Shown here: positions 34,825 through 43,477 of the stretch, one piece after another
Layout: each line of letters starts with the position of its first letter
How positions within the stretch are numbered: position 1 is the stretch's first letter
Source of the DNA: Pseudomonas rhizophila
Lineage (GTDB): Bacteria > Pseudomonadota > Gammaproteobacteria > Pseudomonadales > Pseudomonadaceae
Length of the DNA: 64,000 bases
Assembly: GCF_003033885.1 (NCBI RefSeq)
Contig: NZ_CP024081.1
Span: 1,121,970-1,185,969, forward strand
Direction: 5' to 3'
Notes under the pieces: model-generated
The model's database searches: none
Seen by the model: only the letters and a program-made list of their open reading frames with translations
Told to the model about the DNA's origin: nothing
Position numbers and translations under genes: made by a program

Positions 34825-36429
34825 GTGGAGCATTTCTTCAAATCGCGGCCAGCGCTGTGGGGCTGGTTGGTGTTGACGGTCGGGGGGCCGTCGGCGTTCG
34901 CCGCGCAAGCGCAGCAGGAAGTCGAATCGGCCCCGGCTCGCCTGGTGGACGTGAACGAGTATTTCGTGCGTGGCAACACCGTGCTCGATGCCCGGGCCAT
35001 CGAGGAGGCGGTGTACCCGTTCCTCGGCCCGCAAAAGGCCTTGAGCGATATCGAAGGTGCCCGGGAGGCGCTGCAGAAGGCCTATCAGGCGCGCGGTTAT
35101 CAATCGGTGTTCGTCGAGTTGCCGGAGCAGAAAGTCGAAGACGGCATCGTCTACCTGCAGGTCAGCGAGACCAAAGTCGGCCGAGTCCGCGTGGTGGGTG
35201 CCAAGCATTATTCGCCCGTGGAGATCCGCGAGGACGTGCCCGCGCTCAAGGAAGGCGAGGTGCCCGATTTCGCCCAGGTCCAGACCGAGTTGGCGCAGTT
35301 GAACAAGACCCCGGGGCGCCAGGTCATGCCGTTGGTACGCGAGGGCCAGCGGCCCGGCACCATGGATGTGGACTTGCAGGTCGAGGATCAGAACCCGTGG
35401 CAAGCCAGCCTGGGGCTCAATAACGATTACAGCGCCGACACCGAGAAGCTGCGCACAGTCGCCAGCCTGGGCTACAACAACCTTTGGCAATTGGGTCACA
35501 GCCTCTCGCTGACCTTCTTCACCGCGCCCCAGGACACCGAAAACGCCAAGGTCTGGTCGGGCTCCTATACCGCACCGCTGGACGAGCACTGGAGTGTCCA
35601 GTTCTCCGGTTACCAGTCCGACAGCAACGTGGCGACCATCGGCGGCAGCAACGTCTTGGGCAGGGGCCATTCGTACGGTGTCTCGGCGATCTACACCTTG
35701 GCGTCCAGCGCCGCCTGGGCCAATACGTTTTCCATTGGCGTGGATTTCAAAGACTTTGAGGAAGAGCTGAATCTGGGTGGCGCCAGCGACAAAGTACCGC
35801 TCAAGTACGCGCCGTTCACCTTCGCCTACAACGGCTTTCGCTACACCGAAAACAGCCAGTTGGGCCTTGGCCTGAGCCTGGTGGCGGGCACCCGCAGCCT
35901 GTTGGGCTATGGCAGTTCCGACGAAGACTTCGACTACAAGCGCTACCGCGCCAGCCCCAGTTTTGCGGTGCTCAAGGGTGACGGCAATTACACCTTCACC
36001 TTCGCCAACGACTGGCAGACCGCGTCCAAAGCCGCGTTCCAGCTGGCGTCCGGGCCGCTGGTTTCCAACGAACAATTCTCTGCCGGTGGCGCGACATCGG
36101 TTCGCGGTTATCTGGCCGCCGAGCGTACCGGGGATGACGGCTACCTGCTGTCCCAGGAGTTGCGTACACCTTCCATTGCCAAGTTCCTCGGCAGTTATGT
36201 CCAGGAGTGGCGGTTCTACGCCTTCGCCGAAGGCGCGCAGTTGTACTTGCGCGACGAACTGCCCGATCAGGACGCGGATTACAGCCTGGCCAGTGTCGGC
36301 CTCGGCACTCGCGCGAGCCTGAGCAAATGGCTGTCCGGCAGCCTCGATTGGGGCTACCCGCTGCTCGAAGGGCCGAACACCTCGAAACAGGAATCGCGCC
36401 TGCATTTCAACCTGCAAGCGACGTTTTGA
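34825..36429 (+). CDS. pdtB: PdtB: two-partner-secretion outer-membrane transporter (TpsB)
   Basis: This 534-aa Omp85-superfamily transporter has a signal peptide (WGWLVLTVGGPSAFAAQA) and two POTRA domains (about 45-195: YFVRGNTVLDARAIEEAVYPFLG; GRVRVVGAKHYSPVEIREDVPAL). A 16-strand barrel follows, carrying the family motif VRGYLAAE in loop 6 and ending with Phe. It exports PdtA across the outer membrane. The GTG at 34825 with AGGGGG upstream is chosen; a TTG at 34795 overlapping the phdA stop is the alternative. The gene order TpsA-PhdA-TpsB is that of P. aeruginosa pdtA-phdA-pdtB. Confidence 0.93.
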   Translation: MEHFFKSRPALWGWLVLTVGGPSAFAAQAQQEVESAPARLVDVNEYFVRGNTVLDARAIEEAVYPFLGPQKALSDIEGAREALQKAYQARGYQSVFVELPEQKVEDGIVYLQVSETKVGRVRVVGAKHYSPVEIREDVPALKEGEVPDFAQVQTELAQLNKTPGRQVMPLVREGQRPGTMDVDLQVEDQNPWQASLGLNNDYSADTEKLRTVASLGYNNLWQLGHSLSLTFFTAPQDTENAKVWSGSYTAPLDEHWSVQFSGYQSDSNVATIGGSNVLGRGHSYGVSAIYTLASSAAWANTFSIGVDFKDFEEELNLGGASDKVPLKYAPFTFAYNGFRYTENSQLGLGLSLVAGTRSLLGYGSSDEDFDYKRYRASPSFAVLKGDGNYTFTFANDWQTASKAAFQLASGPLVSNEQFSAGGATSVRGYLAAERTGDDGYLLSQELRTPSIAKFLGSYVQEWRFYAFAEGAQLYLRDELPDQDADYSLASVGLGTRASLSKWLSGSLDWGYPLLEGPNTSKQESRLHFNLQATF

Positions 36430-36446
36430 ACCTAGGAGTCATGTCC

Positions 36447-38282
36447 ATGCAACGCTTATTGTTATCCCTGTTTATCTGCCTGGGGCTGGTGCTTCCAGCC
36501 ACGGCCAATGCTTGGTGGCAGGACGACTGGCACTACCGCAAACAGATTTCCGTGGACACCACGCCCCAAGGCGCGGCGATCAGCCAGGCCCTGGGCCGCA
36601 CCGCATTGCTGGTACGCCTGCACACCGGCAACTTCACCTTCGACGGTGTCAAGGATGATGGCTCGGACCTGCGTTTTGTCAGTGCCGATGACAAGACCGT
36701 GCTCAATCACCAGATCGAAAGCTTCGACCCGTTGATGGGGATGGCCTTGATCTGGGTCGATGTACCGAACGTGGAGGGTGGCCAGCGTCAGGATCTGTGG
36801 ATGTACTACGGCAACCAGAAGGCGCCGGCCACCGGCAGCGGCCAATTGACCTTCGACCCGGATTACACCGCTCTTTACCACTTCGATGGCACCACCGGTG
36901 TACCGCCCCGGGATGCCACGGCGTATGGCAACAATGCCCAGGGCGCCGCTGGCACCAGCATCGATGGCGTGATCGGTCGTGCCTTGCAATTCAACGGCCA
37001 GCCGCTGCTGTTGCCGGCCAGCCCTTCATTGCAGCACAGCACCGGCGCGGCGTTCACATTCAGCGCCTGGCTGCGCCAGGATCAGGCCAGCGGTGAGCAA
37101 GTGATCCTGGCCCGCCGTGAGGCCGCCGCCAGCCTGTTGGTGGGGGTGAACCAGGGTGTGCCATTCCTGGACATTGACGGTCAGCGTGCCGTCTCGACTC
37201 AACCGTTGAACCCCGGCCAATGGCAACACCTGGCGTTGACCGCCTCGGGCGACCGGGTCGTGCTGTACGTCAACGGTCGTGAAACCGCGAGCCTGGCGGT
37301 GGCGATGCCGGCGTTCAATTCGCCGATGGCCCTGGGGGCCGATCTTTCTACGGGGCTTGCCTCCGACCCTTCAACTGATCTTCCCACCGGGGCTTTCGTG
37401 CCGTTCAGCGGGGCCATGGACGAGGTGCGGCTGTCCAAGGTCGCCCGTGCGGCGCCGTTGCTGTTGGCTGATGCCAATGCCCAGGGCGCCGAATCAAAAC
37501 TGGTGGCCTACGGGGTCGATGAAGAGCAGTCCGGCTTCGGTTTCGGCAGCCTGGGTTTCCTGCTCAACGCTGTGCCGCTGGACGCCTGGGTGATCATCGC
37601 GGTGCTGGTGCTGATGATGTTCCAGTCGTGGGTCATCATGATCCGCAAGAACCGCATGGTCAGCCGCCTCAGTGCCGCCAACGAAGCCTTCCGTGAGCAG
37701 TTCGCCACGATCGGCACGCGCCTGGAAATGTTCGCCGACGATCAGGACCTCGCCCAGCGCCTGCAACATTCGTCCCTGTGGCGGTTGTACCTGGTGGCGG
37801 TCAAGGAGATCCGCACCCGTCGCGAGCAGGGCGCCGATACCTCGTCGGTGTCGGCCGCCACCATCGAAGCGATCCGCTGCTCCATGGACGGTGTGCGCAC
37901 CCGGGAAAACCAGCAACTGAGCTCGAAACTCTCGACCCTCTCCAACGCCATCGCCGGCGGGCCGTACATCGGCCTGCTCGGCACGGTGCTGGGGATCATG
38001 GTGGTGTTCCTCGGCACGGCCATGGCCGGTGACGTGAACATCAACGCCATTGCCCCGGGCATGGCCGCAGCCTTGCTCGCCACTGCCATGGGCTTGTTCG
38101 TCGCGATCCCTGCGTTGTTTGGCTACAACCGGCTGATCACCCGCAACAAGGAAGTCAGCGCCGACATGCGGGTGTTCGTCGACGAGTTCATCACGCGCCT
38201 GGCGGAGATGCACGGCGAAGGTCAGTCCGGTGAAGCGGCGCATCGCCGTGACCATCACGTTCAATCGCCCGTACCGGCCTGA
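36447..38282 (+). CDS. exbB2: ExbB2: MotA/TolQ/ExbB proton-channel protein with DUF2341 and LamG-like periplasmic domains
   Basis: This 611-aa protein is a fusion. A signal peptide (LLLSLFICLGLVLPATANA) leads into a DUF2341 domain (about 22-130, WWQDDWHYRKQISVDTTPQGA) and a concanavalin/LamG-like domain (about 140-325, ALYHFDGTTG; FTFSAWLRQDQASGEQVILARRE; WQHLALTASGDRVVLYVNG). An ExbB core with three membrane helices follows (about 375-395, 510-535, 550-575; AGGPYIGLLGTVLGIMVVF). Ordinary ExbB is about 240 aa, so some 350 residues are extra and lie outside the cytoplasm. With ExbD2 and TonB4 it forms an energy-transducing complex. ATG 36447 is chosen over 36441 for spacing to AGGAG. Confidence 0.9.
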   Translation: MQRLLLSLFICLGLVLPATANAWWQDDWHYRKQISVDTTPQGAAISQALGRTALLVRLHTGNFTFDGVKDDGSDLRFVSADDKTVLNHQIESFDPLMGMALIWVDVPNVEGGQRQDLWMYYGNQKAPATGSGQLTFDPDYTALYHFDGTTGVPPRDATAYGNNAQGAAGTSIDGVIGRALQFNGQPLLLPASPSLQHSTGAAFTFSAWLRQDQASGEQVILARREAAASLLVGVNQGVPFLDIDGQRAVSTQPLNPGQWQHLALTASGDRVVLYVNGRETASLAVAMPAFNSPMALGADLSTGLASDPSTDLPTGAFVPFSGAMDEVRLSKVARAAPLLLADANAQGAESKLVAYGVDEEQSGFGFGSLGFLLNAVPLDAWVIIAVLVLMMFQSWVIMIRKNRMVSRLSAANEAFREQFATIGTRLEMFADDQDLAQRLQHSSLWRLYLVAVKEIRTRREQGADTSSVSAATIEAIRCSMDGVRTRENQQLSSKLSTLSNAIAGGPYIGLLGTVLGIMVVFLGTAMAGDVNINAIAPGMAAALLATAMGLFVAIPALFGYNRLITRNKEVSADMRVFVDEFITRLAEMHGEGQSGEAAHRRDHHVQSPVPA

Positions 38283-38293
38283 GGAGCGCAGTC

Positions 38294-38719
38294 ATGGCTA
38301 GCGTAAACGCTTCACACGATGACGACGATGACGCCGCAGTGGACAGCATCAACATCACGCCGTTGGTGGACGTGCTCATGGTGGTGTTGGTGATGTTCAT
38401 CCTCACCGCTACGGCGCAGGTGTCGGGTATTCAGATCAACCTGCCCAAGGCCAGCGCCTCGGTGTCGTTGTCCGAAGCCAAGACCAAGGCCATTTCGGTG
38501 AACGACGGCGGGCAGGTGTTCCTTGATGCCTACCCGGTGACTCTGGGCGAGCTGGAGGAGCGTCTGCGTATCGAAAAAGCCCAGAGCCCGGATTTTCCGG
38601 TGATCGTGCGCGGCGACGCCACGGTGCAGTACCAGAAAGTCATCGAAGTGCTGGATCTGTTGCGGCGCCTGGAATTGTCACAGGTCGGTCTCGTGACCGG
38701 CAAACCGAGCCAGGGCTGA
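38294..38719 (+). CDS. exbD2: ExbD2: biopolymer transport protein
   Basis: This 141-aa ExbD/TolR protein has an acidic cytoplasmic N-terminus (HDDDDDAAVDSINITPLVDVLMV), a single transmembrane helix in which Asp of PLVDVLMVVLVMFIL is the conserved proton-carrying residue, and a periplasmic domain. AGGAG precedes the ATG at good distance. It lies 11 bp after exbB2 and 2 bp before tonB4, so the three are one operon. Confidence 0.93.
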   Translation: MASVNASHDDDDDAAVDSINITPLVDVLMVVLVMFILTATAQVSGIQINLPKASASVSLSEAKTKAISVNDGGQVFLDAYPVTLGELEERLRIEKAQSPDFPVIVRGDATVQYQKVIEVLDLLRRLELSQVGLVTGKPSQG

Positions 38720-38721
38720 CC

Positions 38722-39426
38722 ATGACCGCCAAACTTCCCATCAACCCGCCCCCGGTGAAGAACGCGCCGCTGCGCCTGTTCAAGTGGGCCGCCGCCCTGG
38801 TGCTGGGTGGCGTGGTGGCCTGGCTGCTGTGGCAATGGGCCAACGACATGAGTGGCGTGCGCCGTGAAGCGCCAAAGGTGCCAACCATTATTCCGCTGCC
38901 ACCGCCGCCCCCGCCGCCGCCGGAAAAACCCAAGGAACCGGAGCCCCAGGTCGAGGAGAAAGTGGTCGAGCCAGAACCGACCCCGGAGCCCGAGGAGATC
39001 AAGCCCGAAGAAGAAGCGCCGCCGTCACCGGTGGATGACCTGGAGAACCCCATGCAAATGGACGGTGATGCCCAGGCCGGCAACGACGCGTTCAACATCG
39101 GTGCGGGCAAGGGCGGTGGCATGGCCGGGGCTGGAGGCGGGCGCCTGGGTAACGGCACCTACAGCCAGTTCCTGGCGTTCACCTTCCAGCGCTTGCTTCG
39201 GGAAAACCCCGAACTGCGCAGCCTGGCCTTCTCACTGCAGGCCGACGTCTGGCTGAGCGCCGTGGGCGAGATCACCCGGGTCGAGCTGGTCAAGTCCAGC
39301 GGCAACGGGCAAGTGGATGAACAAGTCATCACCGCCTTGCGCAGCGCTCCCCCTCTGAGTGAGCGGCCACCGGCCTCCCTGACTTTGCCCGTGCGCCTGT
39401 CCTTGCAGGGACGGCGTCCGGGTTAA
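38722..39426 (+). CDS. tonB4: TonB4: TonB-family energy transducer
   Basis: This 234-aa protein has an N-terminal membrane anchor (about 18-36, AAALVLGGVVAWLLWQW), a rigid Pro/Glu/Lys-rich spacer (about 52-100, with a run of eight prolines broken by Ile-Pro-Leu) and a TonB C-terminal domain (about 150-230, LRSLAFSLQADVWLSAVGEITRVELVKSSGNGQVDEQV). It completes the ExbB2-ExbD2-TonB4 set. Since VreA lacks a barrel, the energised partner is unclear; it may be VreA itself, the porin-like protein downstream, or a distant receptor. Confidence 0.9.
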   Translation: MTAKLPINPPPVKNAPLRLFKWAAALVLGGVVAWLLWQWANDMSGVRREAPKVPTIIPLPPPPPPPPEKPKEPEPQVEEKVVEPEPTPEPEEIKPEEEAPPSPVDDLENPMQMDGDAQAGNDAFNIGAGKGGGMAGAGGGRLGNGTYSQFLAFTFQRLLRENPELRSLAFSLQADVWLSAVGEITRVELVKSSGNGQVDEQVITALRSAPPLSERPPASLTLPVRLSLQGRRPG

Positions 39427-39465
39427 CCGAATATTTGAAAGTTTGCCAACAGGAGTTGTGTGCAG

Positions 39466-41157
39466 ATGATTTCCAATGTGAATCGATTGTCTTGGGCAAT
39501 CGGCCTGGTTGTATTGAGCCTGGCCGGGCACGCGGCCGCCGCCCCGGCGCCGTCGGAAAACGCCACGATCAATCTGATCCGCCTGCTGGTACAGCAGGGC
39601 GTGTTGAAGCAGGACCAGGCCGATGGCTTGATCGCCCAGGCCGAACGGGAAGCCGTGCAGGCCCGCCAGGCGGCCACGGCGGTCGTCGCAACACCGGCCG
39701 GCGCACCGGGGGATGTGCGGGTGCAATACGTGCCAAACATCGTGCGCGAGCAGATCCGCGATCAGGTCAAGGCTGAAGTGATGGCCACCGCCAAGCAGGA
39801 AAACTGGGCTCAACCCAACACCTTTCCGGATTGGGTCTCGCGGATCAGTTTTGATGGCGACATTCGTCTGCGCGATGAGTCACGCTACTACTCGGGTACC
39901 AACAGCAACGAAATCGTCGACTTCGCCCGGCTCAATGACCGAGGACCGTACGACGTCAACCCCAACAGCAGCTCCAGTCTGCCGCCGTTGCTCAACACTC
40001 GCGAAGACCGGGAAAACCTGTTCCGCCTGCGCGCACGCCTGGGCATGAAGGCGGTGATCGCTCCGCAATGGACCGCCGGCATTCGCATCGGCACCGGCTC
40101 GGACAACAACCCGGTGTCCACCACCCAGACCCTGGGCGGCGGTTTCGGCAAGAAGGACATCTGGCTCGACCAGGGTTACCTGACCTGGAAACCCTCGGAC
40201 GACTTGACCCTGACCGGCGGGCGAATCGCCAATCCGTTTTACTCCACCGACCTGTTGTATTCCGGTGACCTGAATTTTGATGGGGTGGCGGCGATTTTCA
40301 ACCGCAAGCTCAATCAGGACTGGGGCCTGTTCGGCACCGTCGGTGCGTTCCCGGTGGAGTACACCAACGACACCAGCACCAGCAACGGTTCCGACAAAGA
40401 GGAGAGCGACAACAAGTGGTTGTACGGGGCGCAGCTGGGGGCCAATTGGGCGATCAACGACAGCAACCGCGTCAAGGGCGCGCTGGCCTATTACCGCTTC
40501 GACGATATCGAAGGCCAGCGCTCCTCGCCGTGCGAGCCGTGGGCCGGTGACCCGGGTTGCGACAGCGATGGTTCGCGCGTGGCGTTCATGCAGAAGGGCA
40601 ACACGGTGTTCCTGCTACGGGACATCACGCCCAATCCTCTCAACCCGTCCACCACGCCACAGCCGCAGTATGTCGGCCTGGCCTCGGAGTTCAACCTGCT
40701 GGACCTGAATCTGCAGTGGGACACCGATCTGCCGCAAGACCTGAAACTGCGCAGCCAGGCCAACTACGTGCATAACCTGGGCTACGACGAAGGCGAGATG
40801 CGCAAGCGCTCCGAAGGGCAGTTCGCCAACAACCTGGACGAAAACGGTGAGGTGGAAAGCGGCGCCAACGCCTGGATGCTCCAGTTCACCTTGGGCAACT
40901 CACTGGAACTCAAGCGCCAGGGCGACTGGAACCTGTTCGCCGGCTACAAGTACATCCAGCCGGATGCCTTGCCGGACGGTTTCAACGATTCGTCGTTTCA
41001 CCTGGGTGGCACCAATGCCAAAGGTTACTTCCTGGGCGGCAACTACGGTCTGGCAAGCAACGTCTTCGCCACCGGTCGCTGGCTGAGTTCCGAAGCGGTG
41101 TACGGCGCGCCGTATGACATCGATGTCTTGCAGCTTGAAATCAACACGCGCTTCTAA
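39466..41157 (+). CDS. Putative outer-membrane porin (Porin_5-like)
   Basis: This roughly 563-aa protein has a signal peptide (WAIGLVVLSLAGHAAA) and a short helical N-terminal segment of the kind seen in oligomerising porins (INLIRLLVQQGVLKQDQADGLIAQAEREAVQA). The beta-barrel region is rich in aromatic-alternating strands (GDIRLRDESRYYSG, QWTAGIRIGTGSDNNPVST), ending in TRF. It fits the putative porin family PF16930. A GTG at 39460 is an alternative start. It follows tonB4 by about 40 bp, and P. aeruginosa has a similar gene in the same place. Substrate unknown. Confidence 0.8.
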   Translation: MISNVNRLSWAIGLVVLSLAGHAAAAPAPSENATINLIRLLVQQGVLKQDQADGLIAQAEREAVQARQAATAVVATPAGAPGDVRVQYVPNIVREQIRDQVKAEVMATAKQENWAQPNTFPDWVSRISFDGDIRLRDESRYYSGTNSNEIVDFARLNDRGPYDVNPNSSSSLPPLLNTREDRENLFRLRARLGMKAVIAPQWTAGIRIGTGSDNNPVSTTQTLGGGFGKKDIWLDQGYLTWKPSDDLTLTGGRIANPFYSTDLLYSGDLNFDGVAAIFNRKLNQDWGLFGTVGAFPVEYTNDTSTSNGSDKEESDNKWLYGAQLGANWAINDSNRVKGALAYYRFDDIEGQRSSPCEPWAGDPGCDSDGSRVAFMQKGNTVFLLRDITPNPLNPSTTPQPQYVGLASEFNLLDLNLQWDTDLPQDLKLRSQANYVHNLGYDEGEMRKRSEGQFANNLDENGEVESGANAWMLQFTLGNSLELKRQGDWNLFAGYKYIQPDALPDGFNDSSFHLGGTNAKGYFLGGNYGLASNVFATGRWLSSEAVYGAPYDIDVLQLEINTRF

Positions 41158-41172
41158 GCGCAGGGAGGCCTC

Positions 41173-41820
41173 ATGAAAAGGCGAGCCATGAACCATTGTC
41201 CGGTAGCGTTGCTGGTGCTGGGCCTGCTGTTAAGCGGCACGGCCCGCGGCGAAGGAATGGAAGAACGCCTGCGGGCGCAATTGCGCAGCACCACCGCGCA
41301 GTTGCAAACCTTGCAGAGTGAACAGGCCCAGGCCAGCGCCGCCCGGCAGGCGGCGCAAGACCAGGCCCGGCAAGCCCAGGAGCAGATCAAGCAATTGACC
41401 GCGCAGTTGAGCAAGGCCCAGGCCCTGAACGAGCAATTGGCCGGGCACGAGCAGAGCCTGCGCAGCCAGGCCCAGGCCCAGGTGGCGGCCAGCAACGACC
41501 AGATCGGCAAGTTCAAGAAAGCCTATGACGAATTGCTGGTCCTGGCCCGTGGCAAGGAAGCCGAACGTGCTCGTCTGGAAGCTCAACTGAGTGAGCGTGA
41601 CACACAAGTGCAGCAATGTTCGGTCAAGAATCAGCAGATGTACGAAGTCGCCAAGACGCTGCTCCACGCCTACGAAACCATTGACGTCACCGACGTCATG
41701 AAAATCCGCCAGCCCTTCGCCGCCAAGACCCGGGTGCGTTTCGAAGAGCTGGCCCAGGGCTTTGGCGATGACCTCTACAAGAACCGTTTCGATGCGCCCC
41801 AGGCCTCGATCACCCATTGA
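41173..41820 (+). CDS. Periplasmic coiled-coil protein of unknown function
   Basis: This 215-aa protein has a signal peptide (CPVALLVLGLLLSGTARG) and a long heptad-rich coiled coil (about residues 28-150, Gln/Ala/Leu/Glu-rich) followed by a small C-terminal region with CSVKNQQMYEVAKTLLHAYETIDVTDVM. AGGGAGG precedes the ATG. It lies in a run downstream of tonB4 and the porin, 21 bp before the YbjN-like gene. The coiled coil suggests a scaffold or adaptor in the periplasm. No enzymatic motif is seen. Confidence 0.75.
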   Translation: MKRRAMNHCPVALLVLGLLLSGTARGEGMEERLRAQLRSTTAQLQTLQSEQAQASAARQAAQDQARQAQEQIKQLTAQLSKAQALNEQLAGHEQSLRSQAQAQVAASNDQIGKFKKAYDELLVLARGKEAERARLEAQLSERDTQVQQCSVKNQQMYEVAKTLLHAYETIDVTDVMKIRQPFAAKTRVRFEELAQGFGDDLYKNRFDAPQASITH

Positions 41821-41841
41821 TAGCGCAAGGAAGAGTCGACC

Positions 41842-42321
41842 ATGACTTCATTGATTGAACACGTCAGCCCAACGTCCCTGACCGAGCTGTTGCAAGCCGC
41901 CGGGTACCGGGTCAACGAAACGGAACAGAACGGCATCGTGCAACTGCTTAGCGCCAGCCAGGGCATCGGTTATGCGGTGCGCTTCGGCAACCTGTCGGCC
42001 GCGCCTGATCAGTATCTGGACTTCACCTTCAGTTGCGCCTTGCGGGTACAGGGTGAGTTGCCGGCCGGTCTGGCCGAGCTATGGAACGCTTCGCGGCGTT
42101 TTGCAAGGTTGTCGGTGCAGGGCGAGTTTCTGGTGATGGAAATGGATGTCGTGGTCGCCGCAGGTGTCAGCGCAGATCACTTGCGCAGCAACCTGGAATT
42201 GTGGGATCGCCTGTTGCAGGAGTTCATCGTTTATCTGCGCGAGTACAGCCAGAACGCGGCACGGATGCAGCCCCAGGTTGAACCCGCCGAGCAGCCGTTG
42301 GAGGAGGCCACCGCATCGTGA
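41842..42321 (+). CDS. YbjN-domain protein
   Basis: This 159-aa soluble protein resembles YbjN (PF10722): LIEHVSPTSLTELLQAAGYRVNETE, then a beta-sheet core (DFTFSCALRV) and LWNASRRFARLSVQGEFLVMEMDVVVAAGVSADHLRSNLELWDRLLQEF. YbjN-like domains share the type III secretion chaperone-like fold. It has no signal peptide. Its stop overlaps the GTG start of the next gene. A chaperone role for an exported partner in this cluster is a reasonable guess, not shown. Confidence 0.75.
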   Translation: MTSLIEHVSPTSLTELLQAAGYRVNETEQNGIVQLLSASQGIGYAVRFGNLSAAPDQYLDFTFSCALRVQGELPAGLAELWNASRRFARLSVQGEFLVMEMDVVVAAGVSADHLRSNLELWDRLLQEFIVYLREYSQNAARMQPQVEPAEQPLEEATAS

Positions 42322-43262
42322 AAAAACCGACCTTTGTTATCAGCGCCGCCGCGTTGGGCCTGGTCGCCGTGGCTGTTGTGCTTGGCCTGAGGCCGGGCAG
42401 CGATCCGGTAGCGGCGGTGCAGACCGTCACAGTTGCCTCGGCCGATTCGCCGAGTCTGGCCCGCTTGGGCAACCAGCAAGTCAGCCCGCAAGAACTCAAA
42501 GTGTTGCTGTCAGCGCTGGCGCCGGAAGTTCGTCAGCAGATGCTCGGTAACCGAGCGGTCCTGGAGGGTTGGATCCGTACGCGGCTGGCGGAAAAAGCCG
42601 TGCTGGAACAGGCCGATGCCCAGGGCTGGCGTCAGCGCCCGGAGGTGGAACGCCAGACCCGGGCGGCGGCTGAGCAGATTGTGTTTCGTGATTACTTGCA
42701 GTCGGTTAGTCAGGTGCCGGCCGAGTATCCCAGTGAGGAGGAATTGCAGCAGGCTTACGAGGCAGGGAAAGCCAACTGGGCAGTGCCGGCGCTGTACCGG
42801 GTCAGCCAGATATTCCTGGCCGCGACCGAGCCGCAAACAATGGAGGCGACGCGCCGCAGAGCTGTCGAGTTGAGCCAGAAAGCCCAGGCGTCGCCGGCAG
42901 AGTTCGCCGCCCTGGCGACCCGGTTTTCCCAGGATCGCACCAGTGCCGAGCGCGGTGGCGACAGTGGCCTGCAACCGTTGCAGCAACTGGTGCCGCCAGT
43001 GCGTGAGGCTGTGGCGCGTTTGAAACTCGGTGCCGTATCGGACCCGGTGCAGAGCGCGGCGGGCTTCCATGTGATCAAACTCACTGAACAACAGCCGCCC
43101 CGGGAAGCAACCCTGGAGGAAGTACGCGAGCGCCTGACCCAGGCCTTGCGTGCCCAGCGCCAGGAACAGATTGCCAAGGCTTACCTGGACGGCATGCTTG
43201 ACACCGCGACCCTGAGCATTGATGGCGCGCAGTTGAGCAAGGTGCTGGAGGAGGCGCGTTAA
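42318..43262 (+). CDS. Membrane-anchored parvulin-type peptidyl-prolyl isomerase (PpiC/SurA-like)
   Basis: This 314-aa protein starts with a signal anchor (TFVISAAALGLVAVAVVLGL), then a SurA-N-like helical region (about 45-145) and a rotamase/parvulin domain (about 150-265: YRVSQIFLA, EFAALATRFSQDRTSAERGGDSGLQPL, and GAVSDPVQSAAGFHVIKLTEQQP). Such proteins help outer-membrane or secreted proteins to fold. The GTG start at 42318 overlaps the preceding stop and has GGAGGAGG upstream. It closes the run that begins with phdA, and may serve PdtA/PdtB or the porin. Confidence 0.85.
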   Translation: MKKPTFVISAAALGLVAVAVVLGLRPGSDPVAAVQTVTVASADSPSLARLGNQQVSPQELKVLLSALAPEVRQQMLGNRAVLEGWIRTRLAEKAVLEQADAQGWRQRPEVERQTRAAAEQIVFRDYLQSVSQVPAEYPSEEELQQAYEAGKANWAVPALYRVSQIFLAATEPQTMEATRRRAVELSQKAQASPAEFAALATRFSQDRTSAERGGDSGLQPLQQLVPPVREAVARLKLGAVSDPVQSAAGFHVIKLTEQQPPREATLEEVRERLTQALRAQRQEQIAKAYLDGMLDTATLSIDGAQLSKVLEEAR

Positions 43263-43283
43263 CCAAGCCCGCACCGAGCTTTT

Positions 43284-43413
43284 GTGGCGAGGGAGCTTGC
43301 TCCCGCTGGCTGCGAAGCGGCCCCAAAAAGCTATATCCAGATTCCCGCTGGAGGACCGCGGCAACCTCATTGGGGCTGCTGCGCAGCCCAGCGGGAGCAA
43401 GCTCCCTCGCCAC
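43284..43413. repeat. REP-type inverted repeat (GGCGAGGGAGCTTGCTCCC family)
   Basis: GTGGCGAGGGAGCTTGCTCC and its reverse complement ending CTCCCTCGCCAC flank nested arms around GCTGCGAAGCGGCCCC and GGGGCTGCTGCGCAGCC. It is near-identical in its arms to 33901-34030. It follows the last gene of the PUMA3-like block. Confidence 0.85.
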
Positions 43414-43477
43414 GGGAATTATGCTTGGCTGGAATGTGCATCAACGCTTATCCCGTACAACCGACAGGGAGTCACCT

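Noticed and set aside
34813..36417. 534-aa minus-strand frame opposite pdtB
   Set aside because: Covers pdtB nearly end to end, as expected for a codon-biased shadow; pdtB has POTRA and VRGY features.
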